Shown here piece after piece: positions 1-7,860 of a stretch of 64,000 bases of DNA (positions within the stretch are counted from its first letter, which is position 1; every line of letters starts with the position of its first letter). The position numbers were made by a program, and so were the translations under genes. The stretch comes from Martelella mediterranea DSM 17316 (GTDB taxonomy: Bacteria; Pseudomonadota; Alphaproteobacteria; Rhizobiales; Rhizobiaceae). The notes under the pieces are model-generated. The model had not been told where the DNA came from. It searched no databases and worked only from the letters and a program-made list of their open reading frames with translations. Location of the stretch: positions 3,552,001 through 3,616,000 of the forward strand of contig NZ_CP020330.1 in NCBI RefSeq assembly GCF_002043005.1. The letters run 5' to 3'.

Positions 1-1341
1 GTCGCCTCCGCGCCGAAGGAACGGCGCGCGGAGCGACGCGGCATTGCCGGCGATTTCTTCGTGTTCAAGATCGCGGGGGCTGCGGCCGATCTGGGCGAGC
101 CGCTCGCGCGGGTCGAGGCGCTGGCCCAGAAGGCCAATGACGCAACGCTTTCAATGGGCGTAGCACTCGGCGCCTGCTCCCTGCCTCAGACCGGCAAGCC
201 GAATTTCGAGATCGGCGACGACGAGATGGAAATCGGCATGGGCCTGCACGGCGAGCCGGGCGTCCGCCGCGAGAAGCTGGCGCCGGCCGATACGGTGACG
301 GACGAACTGATGGACACGATCCTCAGCGAAATGGCCCCCGCCAAGGGGGACCGCGTCGCCGTGCTCGTCAACGGGCTGGGCTCGACCTCACTGGTCGAAC
401 TCTACATCATCTTCGACCGGCTCAAGCATATCCTGGACGAAAGAGGCATCGAGATCCATCATTCATGGGTGGGCGAATATGCCACCTCGCTGGAAATGGC
501 GGGCGCGTCGATCACGCTGATGAAGCTGGACGACGAACTGACGCGGCTTCTGGACCATCCCTGCCGGACGCCGGCCCTGACGGTCGGAGCCATCGAGGGC
601 GCCGCGGCAAGCAGCGCCCGCTCGGCAAGAAGAACGGCCCAGGCTGGGGACACGCCTGCCAAGGCGAAAGTCGCAGCCAATCTGAAGCGCGAAGGGATCA
701 TTACGCCCGAAATCTTCCGCGCCATGATGCAGCGGGCCGGCGACGAGATCATTGCCGAGCGCGACTGGCTGTCCGAACTCGACGGCGTCATCGGTGACGG
801 CGATCACGGCGTGACCATGGAAATCGGCTGGAAGGCCGTTCAGGGCGCGCTCGCCAATGCCGAGGAAGACGAGACCATCGAGGGAAGCTGCAAGCGCATG
901 GCCAAGGCCTTTCTCGATGCCGTGGGCGCCTCCTCCGGCCCGCTCTACGCCACCGCCTTCCTGCGCGCCGGCGCGGCGGTCAGCGACCGGCTGAACCTTG
1001 ATGCCGAGGCGCTGGCGGCATGGCTTGCCGCCGCACTTCAGGGCGTGCGCGACCGGGGCCGCGCGGAACCGGGCGACAAGACCATGATCGACGCCTGGGT
1101 GCCGGCGGTCGAACGCGCGCAGCAGGCCGCCGCCAATGGATCGGAGCTCGATGTCGTCAATGCCGCCCGCGACGGCGCGGAGGCCGGCATGAAGGCGACG
1201 GCCGATCTGGAATCCCGCCGTGGCCGTTCGGCCAAGCTTGGCGCGCGTTCCAAGGGCCATATCGACCCGGGCGCGGCATCGACATGGGTCACGCTGCGCG
1301 CAATGGCCGCCGCTCTGGCAGAGGCTCGCGCGACCTCTTGA
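1..1341 (+). CDS. Fused dihydroxyacetone-kinase-type kinase (DhaK C-terminal part + DhaL), 5' truncated by the window
   Basis: The reading frame is open from base 1, so the gene starts upstream. The visible 446 residues comprise the end of a DhaK domain (start of the window to about residue 195), an alanine-rich linker, and a full DhaL domain. The DhaL signature GDGDHG, whose aspartates bind the Mg-ATP, lies about 90 residues into the second half. Single-chain DhaK-DhaL enzymes use ATP rather than a PTS phosphodonor and phosphorylate dihydroxyacetone or related C3-C4 ketoses such as erythrulose. The substrate-binding histidine of DhaK lies outside the window. The gene converges on a SorC-type regulator only 3 bases away, which fits an inducible sugar or polyol pathway. 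Family assignment is firm; the exact substrate is not known. Confidence 0.9.
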   Translation, partial: VASAPKERRAERRGIAGDFFVFKIAGAAADLGEPLARVEALAQKANDATLSMGVALGACSLPQTGKPNFEIGDDEMEIGMGLHGEPGVRREKLAPADTVTDELMDTILSEMAPAKGDRVAVLVNGLGSTSLVELYIIFDRLKHILDERGIEIHHSWVGEYATSLEMAGASITLMKLDDELTRLLDHPCRTPALTVGAIEGAAASSARSARRTAQAGDTPAKAKVAANLKREGIITPEIFRAMMQRAGDEIIAERDWLSELDGVIGDGDHGVTMEIGWKAVQGALANAEEDETIEGSCKRMAKAFLDAVGASSGPLYATAFLRAGAAVSDRLNLDAEALAAWLAAALQGVRDRGRAEPGDKTMIDAWVPAVERAQQAAANGSELDVVNAARDGAEAGMKATADLESRRGRSAKLGARSKGHIDPGAASTWVTLRAMAAALAEARATS

Positions 1342-1344
1342 AAT

Positions 1345-2310
1345 CTACCGTGGCCCGGCCATCAGCGCACGGGCCACGGCCTCGTTCGTGGCAAGCCGAT
1401 TGACGTAGCCGCCGCGCAGGATCGCCCGGATGATCTGCACCTTCTCGATGCCGCCGGACACCAGCATGGACATCGGCTTGAGCTTCATCTTCTCGGGGCT
1501 GAGCGCCATGATCGAATCATTCAGGAAATGATCGACCGGCTGACCCTGGGAATCAAGGAAACAGCCCAGAAATTCGCCAACCGCGCCGCGTTTCAGGATC
1601 TCGTCCAGATTGTCCTTCACCACCCTGATCTGCGTCAGCGTCGTGTCCTCGGCGAGCCAGCCGCAGGACGCGATGCCGAGATCGGCGATCTCGGTGCGCG
1701 CCAGTACGTCCGTCAACTCGTCAATCAGGAGCAGCGCTTCGCGGCTTTCGGGCGAGGCGCAATAGAGCGGGGCGGTCAGGTAATGGCATTCGACGCCCAG
1801 CTTGCGGGCAAGGCTCGTCGCCACCTCGAACGTGTTGGTGCCGGAGGAGCGCGTGGCGCCCCCGGTCAGGCCAACGACCCAGCTATTGGCATGCGGGCGC
1901 GCGTTGAGGCGGCGCACGGCGAAACTCAGCGTGCGGCCCGTCGCGATGCCGATGCCGAGATCGCGCCGTTCGATCAGGCCGCTGGCCATCGCGCCGGCCG
2001 CCTCGCCGATCACCCGTTTCTGTTCAAGAAAATCCGGAACGTCAGGAACCACGGTGGCTTCGGCAAGGCCGTAGCGCTCGGCAACCGCCTCGGCGAGCGC
2101 AATGCAGCCGCTGAGCGGCAGCATGACGTCGATCTGGACCGCGCCGTCCTCGCGCACCTGGCCGATGATCTTGTTCACCCTGAGCCGGGTCATGTTCATC
2201 CGGGCCGCGATTTCCTGCTGCGTCAATCCGCCGACAAAGTAGAACCAGGCCACGCGCGCGCGCTCGAGTTGTTCCGGAAGGCTTTCGTTCGGATCGTTCA
2301 CGCTCGGCAT
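1345..2310 (-). CDS. SorC/DeoR-type sugar-binding transcriptional regulator
   Basis: This 321-residue protein has an N-terminal helix-turn-helix (about residues 25-55, around LTQQEIAARMNMTRLRVNKI) and a long C-terminal SorC-type effector domain with the SIS-like fold expected to bind a phosphorylated sugar. Length and layout match SorC-family regulators of polyol and sugar operons in rhizobia. It converges on the DhaK-DhaL kinase gene and probably controls that pathway; the regulated operon would lie left of the window. A perfect 8-bp inverted repeat sits 18 bases upstream of its start and is a plausible autoregulatory operator. The start ATG at 2310 is the first in-frame methionine before the HTH. 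Confidence 0.88.
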   Translation of the reverse strand: MPSVNDPNESLPEQLERARVAWFYFVGGLTQQEIAARMNMTRLRVNKIIGQVREDGAVQIDVMLPLSGCIALAEAVAERYGLAEATVVPDVPDFLEQKRVIGEAAGAMASGLIERRDLGIGIATGRTLSFAVRRLNARPHANSWVVGLTGGATRSSGTNTFEVATSLARKLGVECHYLTAPLYCASPESREALLLIDELTDVLARTEIADLGIASCGWLAEDTTLTQIRVVKDNLDEILKRGAVGEFLGCFLDSQGQPVDHFLNDSIMALSPEKMKLKPMSMLVSGGIEKVQIIRAILRGGYVNRLATNEAVARALMAGPR

Positions 2311-2327
2311 TCTCCGCCGCGTAATAA

Positions 2328-2349
2328 ATTATTGTAATGTAACAATAAT
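2328..2349. promoter_or_regulatory. Perfect inverted repeat, candidate SorC-regulator operator
   Basis: ATTATTGT and ACAATAAT form exact 8-bp arms separated by the six bases AATGTA, in AT-rich DNA just upstream of the SorC-type regulator start. The symmetry and position suggest autoregulation. No binding data are implied. Confidence 0.55.
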
Positions 2350-2371
2350 CAAAATCTACGCCAAACATAGA

Positions 2372-2461
2372 TGGCGGAGAGGAAGGGATTCGAACCCTCG
2401 ATACCATCTCTGGTATACTCCCTTAGCAGGGGAGCGCCTTCGACCACTCGGCCACCTCTCC
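2372..2461 (-). tRNA. tRNA-Ser (anticodon GCT)
   Basis: The minus strand begins GGAGAGGTGGCCGAGTGG and ends with the matching acceptor strand CCTCTCC, discriminator G and an encoded CCA. The anticodon GCT is read at 2427-2425 within a CCTGCTAAG loop. A long variable arm (around TATACCAGAGATGGTAT) marks it as a class II serine tRNA reading AGC/AGU codons. Length is 90 nt including CCA. Confidence 0.96.
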
Positions 2462-2571
2462 GGTCCGGCCCTGATAGGCGTTTTTCGCACGTCGATCAAG
2501 ACGCTCGTCGGTTTTCCGCTGAAAAAAGCAGACGCCGTCTCCGGGGCGCGGAATTAGGGCGGTCAAGGGGC

Positions 2572-3465
2572 TCAGACCTTTCGCCGCACGGCGCCACCGG
2601 CGACCTGGACGGCGCGGCTGCCGGCGCTGATCGCGGCGGCTAGGGCTGTGGGCAGATCCGCCCCGGAAAGCCAGCCGTCGACGAAGCCGGCATTGAAGGC
2701 ATCGCCCGCGCCGGTGGTGTCGACGACCGGGACGGCTTCCGCCGGGTGATGCAGGACGCGATCGGCGGAAGCGGCATAGCCGCCCCCTTCCCCGGCCTTG
2801 ATGCCGACGCAGTGGAAACGCGCCTTCAGAACGTCCAGCATGGCGGTCGGGTCGCGCTCGCCGGTGATCGCGCGGGCCTCCTCGAGGTTCGGCAGAAAAA
2901 CGTCCACGCCCCGGCAATTTTCCAACAATGACGGATCGCCGATCAGCGCGTCATCCCAGCTCGGATCGAGCGAGACCGATAGCCCGGCGCCTTTGGCGCG
3001 GGTGACGAGATCCGGCATTTCCGCAAGCGTCGCATATTCGGCAATGTGCAGATGGCGGGCGCGCGGCCACGCAAGAGCCGCATCAAGCGTGGATGGCTCC
3101 GCCGCCCCTGCCCTTCGCGTCAGGAAGGCGCGTTCCGAACCGATCACCGAGGCGACGGTAAGTTGCGGCCCGGCATCATCGGCGCGTTCCACAAAGGAAA
3201 GGTCGATGCCGCTGTCGCGAAGCTGGGGATCGATCGCCATCGACATCGCGTCGCGGCCGAGGCGTCCGACGAGGGCTGCATGGCGGCCGACATCAACGAA
3301 ATGCGCGGCCGAGATGAAGGCCCCGCCGCCGGCGGCAATCGCCAGATCGTCGGCAAACACCTCGCGCCCCAGCACCGGCATGCGCGAAAGCCCGGTGAAG
3401 ATCAGGTCGCAGTAAATCCGGCCGACGCAGAGGACGGCCGACCTTTCATCATGTCCGGATGTCAT
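2572..3465 (-). CDS. PfkB-family carbohydrate kinase
   Basis: A 297-residue ribokinase-like kinase that would phosphorylate a sugar or nucleoside-like substrate in the cytoplasm. An N-terminal glycine-rich segment (AAGGGAFISAAHF) corresponds to the substrate-binding region. The C-terminal DTTGAGDAFNAGF motif, with the catalytic aspartate of GAGD near residue 255, is the family signature. I chose the ATG at 3465 rather than an upstream start because it overlaps the stop of the ABC ATPase gene in an ATGA arrangement, as elsewhere in this operon. It is the last gene of the ABC-importer operon, so it probably phosphorylates the sugar released from the imported compound. The substrate cannot be read from the sequence. 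Confidence 0.88.
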   Translation of the reverse strand: MTSGHDERSAVLCVGRIYCDLIFTGLSRMPVLGREVFADDLAIAAGGGAFISAAHFVDVGRHAALVGRLGRDAMSMAIDPQLRDSGIDLSFVERADDAGPQLTVASVIGSERAFLTRRAGAAEPSTLDAALAWPRARHLHIAEYATLAEMPDLVTRAKGAGLSVSLDPSWDDALIGDPSLLENCRGVDVFLPNLEEARAITGERDPTAMLDVLKARFHCVGIKAGEGGGYAASADRVLHHPAEAVPVVDTTGAGDAFNAGFVDGWLSGADLPTALAAAISAGSRAVQVAGGAVRRKV

Positions 3466-4511
3466 CTGCGGCCCAGGCTCTTTTCGGTCTTGGCATCGAA
3501 CAGATAGAGTTTTCCCGGCATGACCGCGCATGTGACCGCCGCGCCGACCTTCGGCGATACCGTGCCCGGCGAGGTGGCGATCACGCTCTCGCCGCCGACC
3601 ACGAGATGCACCATGGTTTCCGGCCCGAGCGGCTCGACCGCCTCGACCTTGCCTTCCAGCGTCAGGATCGCGTCGAGCGGCGCTTCGCCATCAACGACGG
3701 CGACGAGATCATGCGGGCGGATGCCGACAAGCACGTCGCGGCCTGCGGCGATGGCCTGACCGGGCGCGCCGAGATTGCCCGCCTTCAGCATGTTCATCGA
3801 AGGCGAGCCGATGAAGCGGGCGGTGAAGACATCGGCGGGGTGCTCGTAAAGCTCCACGGGCGTGCCGGTCTGCAGGATATTGCCGTCCTTCATCACCACG
3901 ATCCGGTCGGCCATGGTCATGGCCTCGATCTGGTCGTGGGTGACGTAGACGGTGGTGGTCTTCAGTTCCTGATGCAGCTTCTTGATCTCGATGCGCATCT
4001 GGGCGCGGAGCTGGGCATCGAGGTTGGAGAGCGGCTCGTCGAACAGGAAGGCTGAGGGATTGCGCACCATCGCCCGGCCGATCGCGACCCGCTGGCGCTG
4101 ACCGCCGGAAAGCGCCGCCGGGCGGCGATCGAGATAATCGGTGAGGCCGAGAATGCGGGCCGTTTCATCGATCCGGGCGTTCTTCTCCTCTTTGGAAAGC
4201 CTGGCGGTATAGAGGCCGAAGCCGATGTTCTGGCGCACGGTGAGATGCGGATAGATGGCGTAGTTCTGGAACACCATCGCGATGTTGCGGGCTTTTGGCG
4301 CGCGCTCGTTGACCACGTCGCCGCCGATCCGGAGCGTGCCGCCGGAGATTTCCTCGAGCCCCGCGATCATGCGGAGGGTCGTCGATTTGCCGCAGCCGGA
4401 CGGGCCGACGAACACCACGAACTCGCCATCGGCGATCTCGAGATCGATGCCGTGAACCGCTTCGACCTTGTCGTAGCGCTTCACCAGTTTTTGCAGTGCG
4501 ATTGAAGCCAT
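3462..4511 (-). CDS. Sugar ABC transporter ATP-binding protein (MalK/UgpC/MsmK type)
   Basis: A 349-residue ATPase energising the neighbouring CUT1-type importer. It shows Walker A (GPSGCGKST, about residue 37), the ABC signature LSGGQRQRVAIGRAM (about 134), Walker B ending FLFDEPLSNLDA, and the switch histidine in YVTHDQIEAMTMADR. The C-terminal 110 residues are the OB-fold/TOBE regulatory extension typical of MalK-like ATPases. Its ATG shares one base with the stop of the lyase gene upstream, and its stop overlaps the PfkB start, so translation is coupled. The name ugpC is often given to such proteins but would imply a substrate not shown here. Confidence 0.93.
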   Translation of the reverse strand: MASIALQKLVKRYDKVEAVHGIDLEIADGEFVVFVGPSGCGKSTTLRMIAGLEEISGGTLRIGGDVVNERAPKARNIAMVFQNYAIYPHLTVRQNIGFGLYTARLSKEEKNARIDETARILGLTDYLDRRPAALSGGQRQRVAIGRAMVRNPSAFLFDEPLSNLDAQLRAQMRIEIKKLHQELKTTTVYVTHDQIEAMTMADRIVVMKDGNILQTGTPVELYEHPADVFTARFIGSPSMNMLKAGNLGAPGQAIAAGRDVLVGIRPHDLVAVVDGEAPLDAILTLEGKVEAVEPLGPETMVHLVVGGESVIATSPGTVSPKVGAAVTCAVMPGKLYLFDAKTEKSLGRR

Positions 4512-6025
4512 TATGCTTTTCCCCTCAACCGTTCGAAGCGGGCAGCGAGCTCCGCGCTTGCCGCCGCCAGGCGGGCGGCCTGCTCATCGGCCTGTTGCTG
4601 ATAGTTCCCGAGCGTATGGCGGTAGCCGGCAATGGCGTTGCCGAGCGGCTCCTCCGCCGGGCCGCCGTAACGGGCGCGCACGCTGACAAAATATTCGGGC
4701 GAGACGATCTCGCGGAAGGCGGCCTCATCCAGCGCGGTCTCGCGACCGGCATGGGCGCTGAATGCCTTGCGGAAGGGCCCATAGCCATCGCTTGCAAGCG
4801 CGCCGGAGGCGGCAACGACGGCACGGGCGACATCGGCGGCGATCTCGTGCGCCTGGCGGAAAGAGAGCTGCTCACGCCGCACCAGCGAATCCGCAAGCTC
4901 GGTGATGGTGATGCAGGAACGGTCGAGATTGGCCGCGACCCGCTCGCCATTGACCTTCACGGCCGAGATCAGGCTCGCCATCAGGTCGAGAACGCGAAAA
5001 CCGGTCTCGAAGGCCTGATAGCCCATCGCCTGGGTCTCGCCTTCGCTGTCGTTCATGTCGGTGAACGGGGTGTTGTGCATCACCGTCAGCACGGTCTGGG
5101 CGCGGCCGACGGTCTGGCTTGCGAGATGGCGCATATGCTCGATCGGCACCGGGTTGCGCTTCTGCGGCATGATCGAGGAAATCTGCACCAGCGCATTCGG
5201 CACATAAAGCTGGCCGACCTCGAAACTGGTCCAGAACTGGAAATCCTGGATCAGCCGGCCGAGATGGAGGAACATCAGTTCGAGCGCCGAATAGGTGCCG
5301 GTGATATAGTCGACGGCAGCGATGCAGCTGTAGGAATTCTGGAGCGGCGCTTCGAAGCCCAGAAGCTCCGCCATCTGATGCCGGTCGATCGGGAAGCCCG
5401 AGGTGGTGATCGCGGCAGCGCCCATGGGCGACAAGTCAACGGTCCTGCGGGCTTCGAACAGGCGTTCGATGTCGCGGGCAAGCACCTCGATCGCAGCGCC
5501 CAGATAATGACCGAACGTGGTCGGCTGGGCCGGCTGGCCGTGGGTATAGGCGACGATCAGCGTCGCCTTCTCGCGCTTCGCTGTATCGATCATCGCCGAG
5601 AGCAGGCCGAGCGCCTTGCCGAGCGCGGCATCGATATAGTGCCGGAGGCCGAGCTTGAACAGCGTGTGGTCGATGTCGTTGCGCGAACGGGCGGTGTGGA
5701 GGCGCCCGCCGAGATCGGGGCCAAGACGGGCCTTCAATTCCTTCTCGATCAGAAAGAAGAAGTCCTCGACCTCGCCGGTATATTCGAGCGTAGCTGGATC
5801 GACCTCGGCATCGATGGCGACGAGCGCATCGGCGATCTTCGATGCCTGTTCGGCGGTAAGAATGCCGGTTTCGGCAAGCATCACCAGATGGGCGCGGTCG
5901 ATGGCGCGAAAGCCATCGACAAAATGGGTTTTAGCGCCGTCGAACAATGGCTTGAGCACGGTTTCCTTGTAAACCGGATCAGGAAAGCGGCTGGTATCGC
6001 CTGCAGCGGGATTGGTGTGTTTCAT
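4511..6025 (-). CDS. Argininosuccinate-lyase-family enzyme embedded in a sugar ABC operon
   Basis: A 504-residue member of the fumarase/aspartase superfamily, closest in pattern to argininosuccinate lyase. Visible family motifs are HTARSRND (residues 110-117), the THGQPAQPTTFGHYL segment from about 161, and the signature loop SSIMPQKRNP (283-292), whose serine is the catalytic base in this superfamily. The protein is longer than usual ArgH (about 460), and the loop continues VPIEH rather than the usual DAAE-type sequence. It sits between the inner permease gene (4 nt away) and the ATPase gene (1-nt overlap), far from arginine biosynthesis genes. This suggests a catabolic role: eliminating fumarate from a succinyl- or malyl-substituted compound brought in by the transporter. 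EDDS lyase of Chelativorans is a known precedent for such divergence. A redundant ArgH remains possible. Confidence 0.85.
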   Translation of the reverse strand: MKHTNPAAGDTSRFPDPVYKETVLKPLFDGAKTHFVDGFRAIDRAHLVMLAETGILTAEQASKIADALVAIDAEVDPATLEYTGEVEDFFFLIEKELKARLGPDLGGRLHTARSRNDIDHTLFKLGLRHYIDAALGKALGLLSAMIDTAKREKATLIVAYTHGQPAQPTTFGHYLGAAIEVLARDIERLFEARRTVDLSPMGAAAITTSGFPIDRHQMAELLGFEAPLQNSYSCIAAVDYITGTYSALELMFLHLGRLIQDFQFWTSFEVGQLYVPNALVQISSIMPQKRNPVPIEHMRHLASQTVGRAQTVLTVMHNTPFTDMNDSEGETQAMGYQAFETGFRVLDLMASLISAVKVNGERVAANLDRSCITITELADSLVRREQLSFRQAHEIAADVARAVVAASGALASDGYGPFRKAFSAHAGRETALDEAAFREIVSPEYFVSVRARYGGPAEEPLGNAIAGYRHTLGNYQQQADEQAARLAAASAELAARFERLRGKA

Positions 6026-6029
6026 TGGC

Positions 6030-6887
6030 TTATCCCTTGACGCCGGCGAGCATGACCCCGCGCACGATATAGCGCTGGAAGATCAGGAACACGACGAGCG
6101 TTGGTATGGTGGCAAGAGCGGCGCCGGTCATGATCATCTCCCACTCGATCTGGGCCTCGACGGCGAAGGAGGAGAGGCCGACCGGCAGCGTGTAGAGCTC
6201 GCTCGATGTTGTGACGATCAGCGGCCAGAAGAATGCTGTCCAGTTGCCGAGGAAAGTGAAGATCGCGAGCGCCGAAAGCGCGGGCGCCACCAGAGGCATG
6301 GCGATCTTCCACCAGATGACGAACTCGTTCATGCCGTCGATCCGGGCGGCTTCCATGAAATCGTCCGGCACGCCTTCGAAGAACTGGCGCATCAGGAAGG
6401 TGCCGAACCCGGTCATCATGCCCGGAAACATGATGCCCCAATAGCTGTCCAGCCAGCCGAAATTGGCCGACATCAGATACCACGGGATCACCAGCATTTC
6501 CGTCGGGATCATCAGGGTCGAGAGGATCGCCAGGAAGATGAAGCGGCGGCCGCGGAACCGGAACTTTGCCAGCGTGTAGCCGACGAGGCTGTCGAAAAAC
6601 ACGTTCGAGCAGGTGACGATGGTGGCGATCAGCAGCGAGTTGAAGAACCAGCGGGCGAAGCCGGAAGAGGTCAGCACCTCGATGTAGTTCGCCAGCGTCG
6701 GGTCCTGCGGGATCAGCCGGAGGTCGTAGACCTGGCTCGACGGCTTCAGCGAGGTCGCGAACATGAACAGGATCGGCGTGATCATCACGATGCCGCCGAT
6801 CAGGAGCAGCGTCCACATCAGCACATAGCCGGGGCGCACCTTCGGACGGTAGCGGGACACCGCGTTTTCGCCGGCAATATCGGTCAT
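6030..6887 (-). CDS. Carbohydrate ABC transporter permease (MalG/UgpE type)
   Basis: A 285-residue inner-membrane permease with about six transmembrane helices; the first is around YVLMWTLLLIGGIVMITPILFMFATSL. The EAA loop that contacts the ATPase is visible as EAARIDGMNEFVIWWKIAMPLVAPALSALAIF. The start at 6887 was preferred to longer in-frame extensions because its ATG overlaps the stop of the preceding permease (ATGA), and the upstream in-frame sequence is the low-complexity shadow of that gene. It forms a heterodimer with the upstream permease. The substrate is probably a glycoside or oligosaccharide, judged only from family membership (CUT1). Confidence 0.92.
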   Translation of the reverse strand: MTDIAGENAVSRYRPKVRPGYVLMWTLLLIGGIVMITPILFMFATSLKPSSQVYDLRLIPQDPTLANYIEVLTSSGFARWFFNSLLIATIVTCSNVFFDSLVGYTLAKFRFRGRRFIFLAILSTLMIPTEMLVIPWYLMSANFGWLDSYWGIMFPGMMTGFGTFLMRQFFEGVPDDFMEAARIDGMNEFVIWWKIAMPLVAPALSALAIFTFLGNWTAFFWPLIVTTSSELYTLPVGLSSFAVEAQIEWEMIMTGAALATIPTLVVFLIFQRYIVRGVMLAGVKG

Positions 6888-7852
6888 TTCTTGTCCCTCA
6901 ATATCCAGAGCTGCAGGAGCGAGATGACCAGCAGGATGAGAAAGAGAACCACGGTCTGCGCGGCGGCATAGCCCATCTGGTAGGATGAGAAGGCCGACTG
7001 GTAGATCATCAGCACCAGCGGCTTGGTGGAGCCGAGCGGGCCGCCGGGATCGTTCGTGGTCATGTTGTAGACCTGATCGAAGATCCTGAGAAACCCGATC
7101 GAGGACAGGACGACAAGGAACACGGTGGTGGGCTTCAAGAGCGGCAGCGTGATCCTGCGCAGGATCGCCCATTCGCCGAGACCGTCGATCCGCGCGGCTT
7201 CATAGAAGGTCGTGGGAATGGCGCGCAGCCCCGCCATGAATATGATGACCTGGAAGCCGAGGCCAGCCCAGATCGCCGTCACCATGATCGATGGCAGCGC
7301 CTGCGTGGTGGAGCGCAGGAAGGGCTGTTGCTGCAGCCCGAATTGCGCCAGCAGGTCGTTGATGACGCCGATGGGAGCGGGCTGATAGAACCAGCGCCAG
7401 ACCCAGGCCATCGCCGCCGCCGTCGTCAGGAACGGCAGGAAATAGAGCGCACGGATGAAACCGTGGCCGAAGCGCACCCGGTCGAGGAAGAAAGCAATGG
7501 TGAAAGATAGCACCAGCGAGATCGGCGTGCCGAAGATCAGATAGGCGAAGGTGTTCTTGAACACCTGCCAGAACGCCGGATCGGCGAACATCTTCCGGTA
7601 ATTTTCCAGACCGATGAATTTCGGCGGCTTCATCAGGTTCCAGTCCGTCAGCGACAGCCGGAAGGCGTCGAGGGTCGGATAGAAGCGGATGACGCTGTAA
7701 AACAGCACCGGCAGCGCCAGAAAGGTCCAGACCCAGATGAGCCGCTTGGTGTGCATTGAAAAACGGTCGGAAAAGCCGCCGCCTTCGGGGCGCTCATGGG
7801 GGCCGTCATGGGGGCGGCTCGTGGCCGCCCCTGTTTCAGACTGAACGGGCAT
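6884..7852 (-). CDS. Carbohydrate ABC transporter permease (MalF/UgpA type)
   Basis: A 322-residue permease with a roughly 40-residue hydrophilic N-terminus, then membrane helices beginning LIWVWTFLALPVLFYSVI. The EAA loop EAARIDGLGEWAILRRITLPLLKPTTVFLVV is clear. I place the start at the ATG at 7852, preceded by GAGG at good spacing. An in-frame GTG at 7864 overlapping the stop of the binding-protein gene is the alternative and would add four residues. Its stop overlaps the start of the second permease. Partner of the MalG-type permease in the CUT1 importer. Confidence 0.92.
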   Translation of the reverse strand: MPVQSETGAATSRPHDGPHERPEGGGFSDRFSMHTKRLIWVWTFLALPVLFYSVIRFYPTLDAFRLSLTDWNLMKPPKFIGLENYRKMFADPAFWQVFKNTFAYLIFGTPISLVLSFTIAFFLDRVRFGHGFIRALYFLPFLTTAAAMAWVWRWFYQPAPIGVINDLLAQFGLQQQPFLRSTTQALPSIMVTAIWAGLGFQVIIFMAGLRAIPTTFYEAARIDGLGEWAILRRITLPLLKPTTVFLVVLSSIGFLRIFDQVYNMTTNDPGGPLGSTKPLVLMIYQSAFSSYQMGYAAAQTVVLFLILLVISLLQLWILRDKK

Positions 7853-7860
7853 TTGCCGCC

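Noticed and set aside
4496..6040. A 514-codon plus-strand frame across the lyase gene
   Set aside because: Antisense to the ASL-family gene, whose motifs are unmistakable.
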